Notes: generated by a model not told the origin, from the sequence alone. 7,430 bases of DNA from Sphingomonadales bacterium (GCA_016714795.1 JADKCA010000017.1:1-7430); one strand, 5' to 3'; shown: positions 1 to 6,117, numbered from the stretch's first letter. Made by a program: numbers and translations.

Positions 1-21
1 TTACACAACATGTTCCTGCTG

Positions 22-60
22 TTTAGAAAAGACACTATGTCATCTATATAGAGATGACAC
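22..60. repeat. Left IS end: two transposase-binding-like motifs
   Basis: Two minus-strand copies of a 12-bp motif lie 25 bp apart: GTGTCATCTCTA at 60-49 and the variant GTGTCTTTTCTA at 35-24. The inner copy also forms an 8-bp inverted repeat with TGTCATCT at 38-45 (partner AGATGACA at 52-59). They mirror the pair at the right IS end and are probably the terminal recognition sites. The binding role is inferred from position and repetition. Confidence 0.65.
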
Positions 61-67
61 TGTTTGT

Positions 68-120
68 GCATCAGGGGCTGCGCGGAGCCATCCACACGCG
101 CGCAGCGTAGCCCCTGATGC
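68..120. repeat. Perfect 12-bp stem inside the left IS end
   Basis: GCATCAGGGGCT at 68-79 is the exact reverse complement of AGCCCCTGATGC at 109-120. One G-T pair and three further pairs extend the stem to about 16 bp around a 21-base loop. It lies downstream of the transposase stop codon. There is no T-run after it on the minus strand, so it is not a standard intrinsic terminator. It may slow transcription across the IS end or be structural. Confidence 0.7.
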
Positions 121-176
121 TTGCCGCGCCGCTGGTCGTTTTGCACCCGGACCCGTTGCGCAAGCAGCGGGCTACC

Positions 177-1571
177 TCACGCGGTTTCCAACCTGCGCAA
201 CGCCGCTTCGATTGGCGTCAGCCGGGGAAGGGGAGGACGGCCCCGCTTGCGCTTGGCCTGAGCCTCTGCTGGCCGCACAGGCACAGCGAACATATGACCA
301 GGCTGTGATTGGCGGCCCGGTTCATTGTTGTTGCGCTTCCTCGGCGGCAGTTGTTCCTGCATCAGCTTCGCCATCATCAAAGCTGCATCAAGATGCTTGT
401 TATCCACGATTGCGGCCTGGTTGACCTGCCGGATCTTGTCGAACACCCGGTAGGGCAGGACATGCTCGCCGTGGCGTATCTCCAGACGACCATCGGGATA
501 TTCGCAGACATCCACGCGCTTGCCTACAAGCGGCTTGGCTGTCTCAGTCGGGTCAAGAATGAACAGCACCTTGTTGTAATGCAACGTCAGCGCCTTCGTC
601 ACCGTACGCTGCTCGCGCCAGACCATCTCCGCGCTCAAGTCTTCATGGGCAGCAAGCGGGCGGTGCAGATCGCGCGGATCGAAGGGAGACTTGGCAAAGC
701 GCTGGTTGTGGCGCGCCATATAACCAGGCAGGAACGCATTCGCCTCGGCAATATTCGTGATGCCCTCAAGCCGCATCGCCTTCACCAGACGATCCTGCAG
801 CGTCGCGTTCGCCCTTTCGACCCGGCCCTTTGCTTGCGGAGAGTTGGCGCAGATAATCTCGATATTGAGCGCCTCGAGTGCCCGGCCAAAGTGCGTCATG
901 CCGTCCTTCATTGCCGTGGCCTTCGCATTGCGGAACACACTGTGTTTGTCCGAGTAGAACGCCACCGGCTTGCCGTGCCGCTCGATATAGTCCCGCGTCG
1001 CTTCCATATAGGCGAAGGTGCTCTCGCTCTCGACCATCTTCAGCTGCATGAGCTCGCTGGTCGCATCGTCAATATAGACCAAAAGCGTGCATTGCGGCCC
1101 GCGATCCTCGAACCACCAATGCTTGGACCCATCGACCTGAATCAGTTCGCCGCGACAGTCTCGGCGATAACGCGGCTGGTATGGCCGGGCTCGGCGCGCA
1201 TCGCGGTCCTTCCAAAGACCCGCTTCGATCATCAGCTGGCGCAGCGTCTCGCAGGCCATCTTTATCCCATGACGTTCGATCAGATACTCGCGCGCCAGGG
1301 TCGGTCCAAAATCAGCATAGTGCTCGCGGACAAGCGCAACAACTTGCCTGCGAAGTGCATCGCTGTGACGCCGGTTGCTCGGGCGACCACGCTTGCGCGA
1401 AATCAAGCCAGAAGCACCGTCCGAGCGCATCCGCTCCAGCAACCGGAAGACCTGACGGCGCTTCAGGCCCAGCAAGACCGCGGCATCCTCAACACGCAGA
1501 TCGCCGCGCTCCACGTGCATCAGCGTATCGAACCGGGAAAGCTCCCCATGACTCATTGCCAAAACCACCAT
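177..1571 (-). CDS. DDE transposase of the ISNCY/IS1202-like element
   Basis: Transposase expected to bind the IS ends and carry out strand transfer. The reading frame opens at a TTG at 1625 (482 codons). I prefer the ATG at 1571 (464 aa) because GGGAGGA lies 7 bases upstream of it. Numbered on the 482-residue frame, an N-terminal helix-turn-helix region spans about 44-80 and includes a basic RKRGRP stretch. A retroviral-integrase-type core follows, with candidate catalytic residues D165 (in QVDGS), D226 (in FYSDKHS) and E270 (in KGRVERAN). The C-terminal tail is basic, with a second KRKRGRPP motif near 458-465. The frame is full length and uninterrupted, unlike most genes in the window, so the element looks recent and possibly active. 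The D-D-E spacing and KGRVER motif are typical of integrase-core transposases. The exact IS family name is less certain. Confidence 0.9.
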   Translation of the reverse strand: MVVLAMSHGELSRFDTLMHVERGDLRVEDAAVLLGLKRRQVFRLLERMRSDGASGLISRKRGRPSNRRHSDALRRQVVALVREHYADFGPTLAREYLIERHGIKMACETLRQLMIEAGLWKDRDARRARPYQPRYRRDCRGELIQVDGSKHWWFEDRGPQCTLLVYIDDATSELMQLKMVESESTFAYMEATRDYIERHGKPVAFYSDKHSVFRNAKATAMKDGMTHFGRALEALNIEIICANSPQAKGRVERANATLQDRLVKAMRLEGITNIAEANAFLPGYMARHNQRFAKSPFDPRDLHRPLAAHEDLSAEMVWREQRTVTKALTLHYNKVLFILDPTETAKPLVGKRVDVCEYPDGRLEIRHGEHVLPYRVFDKIRQVNQAAIVDNKHLDAALMMAKLMQEQLPPRKRNNNEPGRQSQPGHMFAVPVRPAEAQAKRKRGRPPLPRLTPIEAALRRLETA

Positions 1572-1634
1572 CACCGCGTCCTCCCAGCCAACGGGAGAAC
1601 CATGGCACCAATGCTCCAATGACAACCCCCGAGG

Positions 1635-1670
1635 GTGTCATCTCTATCTAGCGGAGGGGTGTCATTTCTA
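1635..1670. repeat. Right IS end: two transposase-binding-like motifs
   Basis: GTGTCATCTCTA at 1635-1646 and GTGTCATTTCTA at 1659-1670 are tandem plus-strand copies 24 bp apart. They match the pair at the left end in inverted orientation. The inner copies at the two ends are identical over 12 bp. Together they define the element's inverted repeats better than its outermost bases do. Confidence 0.65.
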
Positions 1671-1689
1671 AATGGGGCTTACACTAAAT

Positions 1690-1717
1690 AAGTCCGATAA
1701 TATATGTTATGTTAAAT
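1690..1717 (+). other. dif: dif-type XerC/XerD recombination site
   Basis: A 28-bp site with the 11-6-11 layout of XerCD targets: XerC arm AAGTCCGATAA (1690-1700), central region TATATG (1701-1706), XerD arm TTATGTTAAAT (1707-1717). The XerD arm is identical to that of E. coli dif, and the XerC arm keeps the conserved inner ATAA. Such sites resolve chromosome or plasmid dimers when XerC and XerD act with FtsK, and they are also captured by integrating elements. Whether this is the chromosomal dif, a plasmid site or a copy brought by an integrated element cannot be told here. The neighbouring plasmid-origin relics make a plasmid source plausible. An IS end lies 5-6 bp outside the XerC arm. Confidence 0.85.
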
Positions 1718-1944
1718 GAAATATCACAACTGTTCACGTAAACTGCGTCCAGTGTGATGGGAAATGGCTTGCGGTCAAAGGGTTCTTTCCTCAGCATCTG
1801 CGACCGTGTCCACTTCGTGCGCCACGACGACTTGGTAGGCTGCACGCATCGAAATGCCCGCCGGTTACCGGTCGTGGTCGGCATTGGATGATCGCGGTGA
1901 TTGGCTCTGCGCTGTCGCGCGCTTATGGCCAATCGGCGTGGTGG

Positions 1945-2665
1945 GATCTGGCGCACGACACGGTCCATCATGTGTTCGGGCTTTGTCGTTTGCTGGGGTT
2001 CCGGTTTGCCCCACGTATTCGCGACCTCAGCGAGCGACGACTCTAAACGCTTACGCCCGGCGCCGAATTTGCCGCGCTCGTTCAATTGAACGGCGGGACC
2101 ATCAATGTGAAAGCCATCGAGGACGACTGGAAGGAAGTGCTGCATCTGGCTGCGTCAATCCGCACCGGCACAGTCAATGCCTCCGTCATGCTGAAGATGC
2201 TCGCGGGCTATACGCGGCAGCATTCCTTTTCGCGGGCGTCGCGGGAAATTGGTCGTGTTGAACGATTTCTGTTCATGCTCGACTGGCTCAATGACATCGA
2301 TCTACGCCGCCGCACCAACGCCAATTTCAACAAAGGTGAGGCCCGCAACTCCCTGGCCCGTGCCGTATTCTTCAATCGGCTCGGTGAGCTACGGGATTGC
2401 ACATTTGAAAATCAGCGGCACAGGGCCTCGGGCCTCAATCTCGTATCGGCGGCGATCATCCTGTGGAACACCGTCTATTTGGGGTCGAGCGGCCGATCAT
2501 CTTCGACGACAAGGCCGCGACATCGACGCCGCATTGCTCAGCCATGCGGCGCCCTTGGGCTGGGAGCACATCAGCCTCACCGGCGATTACCTCTGGAGTG
2601 ATATGAAATTGCCGGAAGATGGCTTCCGTCCATTACGCACACAAAACCGCCAGTCAGAACCTTAG
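1945..2665 (+). pseudogene. tnpA: Tn3-family transposase (TnpA), 3' remnant
   Basis: The C-terminal quarter of a Tn3-family DDE transposase. Similarity starts near 1966 with HVFGLCRLLGFRFAPRIRDL and runs through NGGTINVKAIEDDW, ASIRTGTVNASVMLKMLAGY, the REIGR-ER segment expected to hold the catalytic Glu, and KGEARNALAR-type residues, ending in LGWEHISLTGDYLW. It is broken in at least three ways: the 5' three quarters are missing, an in-frame TAA lies at 2044-2046 where a Tyr codon is usual, and a frameshift falls near 2480-2486 after NTVYL. The last part, from DHLRRQGRDIDAALL, is read one frame over and stops at 2665. The stop codon lies inside the terminal inverted repeat, as is normal for Tn3 elements. 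I could not match about 1718-1945 to any gene with confidence. Confidence 0.85.
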
Positions 2666-2699
2666 CGTACGTTTACGACCAGATTCTGCGATGCCTCCC
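2661..2699 (-). repeat. Tn3-family terminal inverted repeat
   Basis: Read on the minus strand from 2699, this 38-39 bp block begins GGGAGGCATCGCAG and ends AAACGTACGCTAAG. It has the length, G-rich outer end and CGCTAAG-type inner end of Tn3-family repeats (Tn21 and Tn3 end in similar CGCTAAG or CGTTAAG). It overlaps the transposase stop codon at 2663-2665. It marks the right edge of the transposon remnant. The opposite repeat is not visible in the window. Confidence 0.7.
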
Positions 2700-3182
2700 A
2701 ATTGACGATCACTGGCAAGGGTCGCTATGAGGCTTCGTCTTTGGAGATCTGCTTAGGCAGAAACTGGAATCCGACGGTCGCAATCTGGTCGATGACTACC
2801 GCCCGCGCGGAACGCGCGATTGGCTTGGCGACTGTCTGGATACGCCCATGACCGAAATTCGGATGCTGGCTCAGGTAATGGCCGACGATGCCGCGCGCGC
2901 GCCACAGGACGAGGCGCTGGAAATCCTGCCGCATGAAATGGAGCGCGTCGTTCACGACATGCTGACCCGTGAATATGCGAAAGCGCTTGATGAACCGGTT
3001 CCAGCCCTTGGTCACGAGACGCCACCCGCTCTGGCCCGCACCAAGGCAGGTGGGGCGAAAGCGGCCGATTGGCTCAAATATGTCGAAAGCGGCTCAGCAA
3101 CTCTGACGCTGGCGATCCAATGGCGAGCTGTGATTTTACACGGACGTGGGACGAATTGGGGCTGATCGAACTCCGCCGTTGA
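2700..3182 (+). pseudogene. MbcA/ParS-like toxin-binding domain protein, broken
   Basis: A remnant that begins right after the Tn3 repeat. Reading from about 2730 gives FGDLLRQKLESDGRN, then TEIRMLAQVMADD, a segment of the form EPVPALGHETP-ALARTKAG, and ADWLKYVE. The PALG-TP-AL-TKAG pattern resembles the C-terminal toxin-binding region of Xre/MbcA/ParS-type proteins and of larger uncharacterised alphaproteobacterial proteins with that domain; I rely on memory for this. There is a TGA at about 2727-2729 in the same frame and a one-base shift near 3108-3112, after which GDPMASCDF and TWDELGLIELRR complete the C-terminus at 3182. The N-terminal part is lost, apparently where the transposon ended. 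Toxin partner and function are unknown. Confidence 0.5.
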
Positions 3183-3454
3183 CCGCCCTCGAGCCGCCCG
3201 CCATCGATGCGCGCGCGCTGGTGCGCAAAGCGGTGGGCGGACTGGCTGACAAGGCGGTGCGCGGCTTCATGACCGATGAGACCATCGAACTGCTTCGCCG
3301 CGAATGTCCCGGCTGGGATCTCCACACGCTCCACCGCGCATTCGAGACCTAGGTGGAGGGCTATGCCAGCCGCACGCCCGCCAACTGGCAAAAGGCCTTC
3401 ATCGGCTATGTCTGCCACCATCATCAGCGCAACCGCCAAACATTGTGCGGATAG
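3179..3454 (+). pseudogene. Possible replication-initiator C-terminus, broken
   Basis: A frame of about 91 codons overlapping the previous stop (TTGA at 3179-3182), read as LTALEPPAIDARALVRKAV and onward. It has an in-frame TAG at 3350-3352, where TGG (Trp) would fit, and ends with TAG at 3452-3454. The order DETIELLRRECPGWDLHTL, then a Phe/Trp-rich helix, then TPANWQKAFIGYV recalls the C-terminal domain of alphaproteobacterial plasmid replication initiators, which often end in an 'AFIGF' or 'AFLGW' segment. This reading is tentative. It gains support from the iteron-like repeats directly downstream. No credible ATG start is seen; a GTG lies at 3146. It could instead be part of another plasmid-borne gene. 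Confidence 0.4.
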
Positions 3455-3461
3455 GGCAAAG

Positions 3462-3668
3462 CGTTCCGAATGTGTCGAAGGTTGGAGACCCGGCGTGGCG
3501 CGCAATTTCAAACATTTGCACCATCGCGACAATTCTGAACGATTTTGATGAGGAAGCGTGCAAAACTGATTCAATCTGGCGCAAACGCGAAGGGCATGGC
3601 GCGAAGCTTCGACACTTCGGGAACAGCCTTCGACACATCAGGAACAAGGTCTCGATCTTTCAGGAACA
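3462..3668. repeat. Iteron-like 20-bp repeats
   Basis: Three direct copies are phased at 21-22 bp: GCTTCGACACTTCGGGAACA (3606-3625), CCTTCGACACATCAGGAACA (3627-3646) and the weaker GTCTCGATCTTTCAGGAACA (3649-3668). A fourth copy lies in inverse orientation at 3462-3481 (its reverse complement reads CCTTCGACACATTCGGAACG). A spacing of two helical turns and a position after a possible rep fragment are typical of plasmid iterons bound by the replication initiator. Repetition is seen directly; origin function is inferred. Confidence 0.6.
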
Positions 3669-3719
3669 GACCCCTTGCCGAAACCCACGCAAATCTGCGG
3701 GCTTGAGGGGTGTCCGAAA

Positions 3720-3775
3720 AGCCTTAACTCTTTAACTTATAGTTTAACTCTCTAACCCTGTTGAGAGGCTTTAAA
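3720..3775. other. AT-rich patch beside iterons, possible unwinding element
   Basis: A locally AT-rich stretch in GC-rich surroundings. It contains two near-direct repeats, TTAACTCTTTAAC and TTTAACTCTCTAAC, flanking TTATAG, and lies about 50 bp after the last iteron-like repeat. AT-rich direct repeats next to iterons often form the melting region of a plasmid origin. There is no other support for that role here. No gene was found between 3455 and 3866. Confidence 0.4.
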
Positions 3776-3866
3776 CTCGTTTTCTGATTGATTGAATCGA
3801 TTGGGGCTTCCCATTTTTTTGGTTCTTTCTGATTCAACCTGCTGGCTGGGATGGAGGTCAGCATGG

Positions 3867-4000
3867 ATGGCGAGACCATATTCGAACGATTTGCGTGAAC
3901 GTGTCGCTTACGGTCGAGCTTCCACACCGTCATCACATTGCCGGGGGCCAGCGTGGTCAGCATCGCCTACAATACGGGCCGGTCTCGCTGGCCGCATCCT
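3867..4000 (+). pseudogene. IS630-type transposase, 5' remnant
   Basis: The start MARPYSNDLRERV at the ATG at 3867, with GGAGG 9 bases upstream, matches the usual opening of IS630-family transposases (M-PYS-DLR-RV). Typical text would continue through a helix-turn-helix of the form SVASVVKWSQRYR-TG. A trace of this appears out of frame at about 3946-3985 (GCCAGCGTGGTCAG, then CATCGCCTACAATACGGGC), so the gene is interrupted by deletions almost at once. No downstream catalytic domain is present. Element ends were not identified. Confidence 0.55.
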
Positions 4001-4118
4001 CATGAATGACCGCACAGCCTGACGCTGCGAGCGCACGGCGCTGTTCTGCGCATCGCCGAACCTTTCACAAACCTCTATCAGAATAGAATGCTCGAAAATC
4101 GTCTTGCGCGGCGCTCGG

Positions 4119-4849
4119 CTATTTGCGGAGCAAGAGAATTAATGGTGTTGTTAAGAGCGGCAAAACTTGGAGGCCATCTTTGAATAAACGGCGTCCAGCG
4201 GAATCTCCGACCACGACCGTATCACTCGCGAACACTTCCGGATCGCCATAATAGCCGCGCCGGATCGCTTTAAGATTGTAAAGTCCTGCCATTTTCTGGC
4301 CTTGAACGGTGCGGAAGATAACGACATCGTCCAACTTGGCAAATTCAGTTGTCCCCTTGGCACGAGCGACTGCCTGCATCAGTGTCATGCGGCCGATGAC
4401 GGGATAAAGGCCCGGCTCGCGCACCTGACCGTCCACCGTGATAACCTGGCTGACCGTTTCCTTGAGGTTCACCGTGACCTGCGGATCCCGCACGAAGCGC
4501 CCGCGCAGAGCTGCCCGATTTCCTGTTCGAGCTCGCCCGGGGTCTTGCCTGCCGCCGAGATGACGCCCGCCAGCGGAAAGGATATACGCCCGCCCGCATC
4601 GGTCTGCACTTCCTTCTGGCTCAGTTCCTCGATGCCGAACACATCGATGGTCAGCTTGTCGAACGGACCGATCAGATAGGGCCGGTTGACTTCGTAAAGA
4701 TCGGTCCGGTCGGGTGGGGGCAACTCGCCACTGGTGGCCGCCTGAACCGCAGTCGTGCTGTTGACGGACTGGCTGCCAATCGGCTTGGGCGCGCTGGCGC
4801 ACGCCGACAGGGCAGCAAGCAGGGCGAGGGCTACAATCGATCTCGACAT
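4119..4849 (-). pseudogene. Polysaccharide export lipoprotein (Wza/GumB/KpsD type), frameshifted
   Basis: An outer-membrane or periplasmic export protein for exopolysaccharide. The ATG at 4849 is supported by AAGGA at 4857-4861, 7 bases upstream. Residues 1-17 form a lipoprotein signal peptide with lipobox LSAC (Cys17). Residues 58-110 (YLIGPFDKLTIDVFGIEEL, then GRISFPLAGVI and GELEQEI) are the polysaccharide export domain. After a frameshift near 4514-4516 the other frame continues LRGRFVRDPQVTVNLKE, followed by an SLBB-like segment (ITVDGQVREPGLYPVIGRMTL) and ends near VLPLLTTPLILLLRK at 4119. A CCC run (plus strand) where CCCC would restore the frame points to a single-base deletion, real or a sequencing error. 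The repaired length is about 243 aa, similar to sphingomonad export proteins. Ugd on the same strand supports an exopolysaccharide locus. Confidence 0.85.
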
Positions 4850-5176
4850 CCAAATTTCCTTCAGACCTTTTGCGCGTCGTTAGCCCAACACCGGGCCAAT
4901 ATCCATTCATTTGTTGCACGGGTCATGACTGTTCCGGGGCAAAGCAGACCAAGGTTTTGCTTGACAAGATTTGCCTTGGCGGGGCAGCGGACATGCATCC
5001 GCTTTCCGCGTAGAGAATGACGCAACACAACTCGGATAAGCGCCATGGTGGAAGTTCCTGTTATTGCACGATAAGCGGCGTGACCCGTTTGCCGGCTCGT
5101 TGCGGGCTGTTTCAGCATCGTCCCGATCTGGCCGACAAAAGAGACAGTTGAAGTATTTTGCAGGCTTGTCGCACGG
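4850..5176. other. Intergenic region upstream of export gene
   Basis: No convincing gene was found on either strand; the open frames here have no recognisable motifs. It should hold the promoter and leader of the minus-strand export gene. Apart from the interrupted palindrome at 4949-4979 and the ribosome binding site at 4857-4861 I see no defined signal. No promoter could be assigned with confidence. Confidence 0.5.
4949..4979. promoter_or_regulatory. 31-bp interrupted palindrome, candidate operator
   Basis: Dyad symmetry centred on base 4964: CCAAGG (4949-4954), five unpaired bases, CTTG (4960-4963), a central A, CAAG (4965-4968), five unpaired bases, CCTTGG (4974-4979). Ten of fifteen arm positions are symmetric. 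It lies about 115 bp upstream of the export gene start. Two-part dyads of this size are typical of dimeric repressor or activator sites, but no regulator is encoded in the window and chance is not excluded. Confidence 0.4.
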
Positions 5177-5889
5177 TCAGCTTGAAAAGGCCCGACCCGC
5201 ACGGTTGTGCCATGTTGGCGGGTTAGCCTCCCGCGGGCCGCTTTCGCGCTTCCCCTGGCGGCCGGCGCACGGCAGCGCGTTTTCAAGCCATCCCAGCAAA
5301 TGCGTCCGCGGGAACGGAAAGGCACTCGCCATGCGGTAGAGCGGCGTCCCGATCAGGGCGAGCCGCCACGCGCGAACAGCGCCTTCCTTCGGCGGGTCAC
5401 CTTGAGCACGTCCGGATTGGACAGGTTGTTGAAGGCGAAATCATACCAGAAAATGCCGCCGCCCGGCAATCCATGCCCGAAGGATCAGGACAAGACGTGG
5501 CGCCAGACCGCGACACCCGGCTCCAGATCGAGCGGGTGCGCATCGCCTGCAACCAGCATGGTGGCCGCTGGCAGGTTGGTGTGCGAATAGTCCTGCCGGT
5601 CTGCGAGCAGATCATTGCCTACAAGATTCCCGGCATCCGCGCCCCAGAGCAGGAATTGCAGCAGATTGACGCCATAGCCGCTGCCGATGTCCAGAATGCG
5701 CGCTTCGCCGATCGGCACCTTGAGGTTGCGCGTCAGCATTCGCATCATGGCCGATTGCATTTCCAGAAAGGTCGCCAGCCGGTGCGGCAGAAAGACACCC
5801 TTCTCGTCGCCACGGCGTGCGTAACGTTCCCGGATCGAGGAGGCTTCCTGTTCCAGTTTGAGGGCGTCAGCGGTCATGATCTGGGTCAC
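5177..5889 (-). pseudogene. Class I SAM-dependent methyltransferase, degenerate
   Basis: The GTG at 5889, with GGAG 7 bases upstream, opens MTQIMTADALKLEQEASS. Motif I of class I methyltransferases, ARILDIGSGYGVNLL, lies at residues 63-77, and GDAHPLDLEPG at 115-125 is the region around the acidic and motif II positions. The frame then hits TGA at 5485-5487. The same frame resumes with PGGGIFWYDFAFNNLSNPDV (motif III region), with roughly 20 codons fewer between the blocks than usual, and stops at 5353-5355. A further frame gives RAWRLALIGTPLYRMASAF and RTHLLGWLEN, which looks like the true C-terminus, with recognisable similarity ending near 5279. The gene thus carries an internal deletion or replacement and at least one frameshift, and is very likely dead. 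Methyltransferases are common in exopolysaccharide clusters, but its substrate cannot be inferred. Confidence 0.75.
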
Positions 5890-6068
5890 ATCCTTTCTCC
5901 GAAAGTGCCGATCTATGAGATCGCTGGTCTTCCCTAAGTAAAGGGCAGCGCAGATATGACCGGTTCAATAGGCATTATGATCAACCCCATGCCCCGATTA
6001 TTGGCGGAAGCGTGCCGTGGCGCATAACCATAATAATCGATCCGCTTCAAACACCTATTGCGCCCCCT

Positions 6069-6117
6069 CACCCGCACGCGAAAATTTGCGCGCAACGGGG
6101 TCTGTGCGGTGCGGGTG
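6069..6117. repeat. 9-bp inverted repeat downstream of ugd
   Basis: CACCCGCAC at 6069-6077 pairs perfectly with GTGCGGGTG at 6109-6117 around a 31-base loop. It starts about 35 bases past the ugd stop codon on the minus strand. There is no T-run, so an intrinsic terminator is doubtful. A second inverted repeat, GATTATT (5996-6002) and AATAATC (6032-6038), lies further along. Neither has a known role, and I see no gene between 5890 and 6151. Confidence 0.35.

Larger units (their letters stand above)
11..1684 (-). mobile_element. ISNCY / IS1202-like insertion sequence
   Basis: An insertion sequence of about 1.67 kb carrying one transposase gene on the minus strand. The ends are placed by comparing the left end with the reverse complement of the right end. 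Both show TTTAGAAA followed by GACAC about 11 bp inside a TGT, then a second shared block ATAGAGATGACAC about 25 bp further in (22-35 and 48-60 on the left, mirrored at 1659-1672 and 1635-1647 on the right). The outermost bases are poorly conserved between the ends, so each boundary is uncertain by several bases. No clean target duplication is visible, although TTACAC occurs at both junctions (1-6 and 1679-1684). The right end stops 5-6 bp short of the XerC arm of a dif-type site. Family placement rests on transposase architecture and on the dif-adjacent position, which I recall being described for ISAjo2/IS1202-type elements. Confidence 0.75.

Noticed and set aside
399..407. TTATCCACG, one base off a DnaA box
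   Set aside because: A single copy inside the transposase coding sequence, without further boxes; chance is enough to explain it.
309..1622. Long plus-strand open frame of 437 codons opposite the transposase
   Set aside because: It is the mirror of the minus-strand transposase, has no recognisable motifs, and the minus frame carries the D-D-E core.
1684..2145. Minus-strand open frame of 153 codons
   Set aside because: It runs across the dif-type site and into the Tn3 remnant, with no family features. A short YQVVVAHEVD stretch in another minus frame near 1780-1850 recalls transposase text but is too short to call.
2725..3025. Minus-strand open frames opposite the MbcA-like remnant
   Set aside because: Compositional shadows; the plus strand holds the conserved-looking motifs.
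3606..3668. Short repeats considered as a CRISPR array
   Set aside because: The 20-bp units abut with only 1-2 bases between them, one copy is distant and inverted, and there are no spacers; iterons fit better.
3724..3963. Minus-strand frame of 79 codons over the AT-rich patch
   Set aside because: No recognisable motif, and it overlaps the IS630-like start on the plus strand.
4861..5325. Minus-strand frame of 154 codons between the methyltransferase remnant and export gene
   Set aside because: Arg-rich with no conserved motif; its upstream part is out of frame with the clear methyltransferase C-terminus over the same bases.
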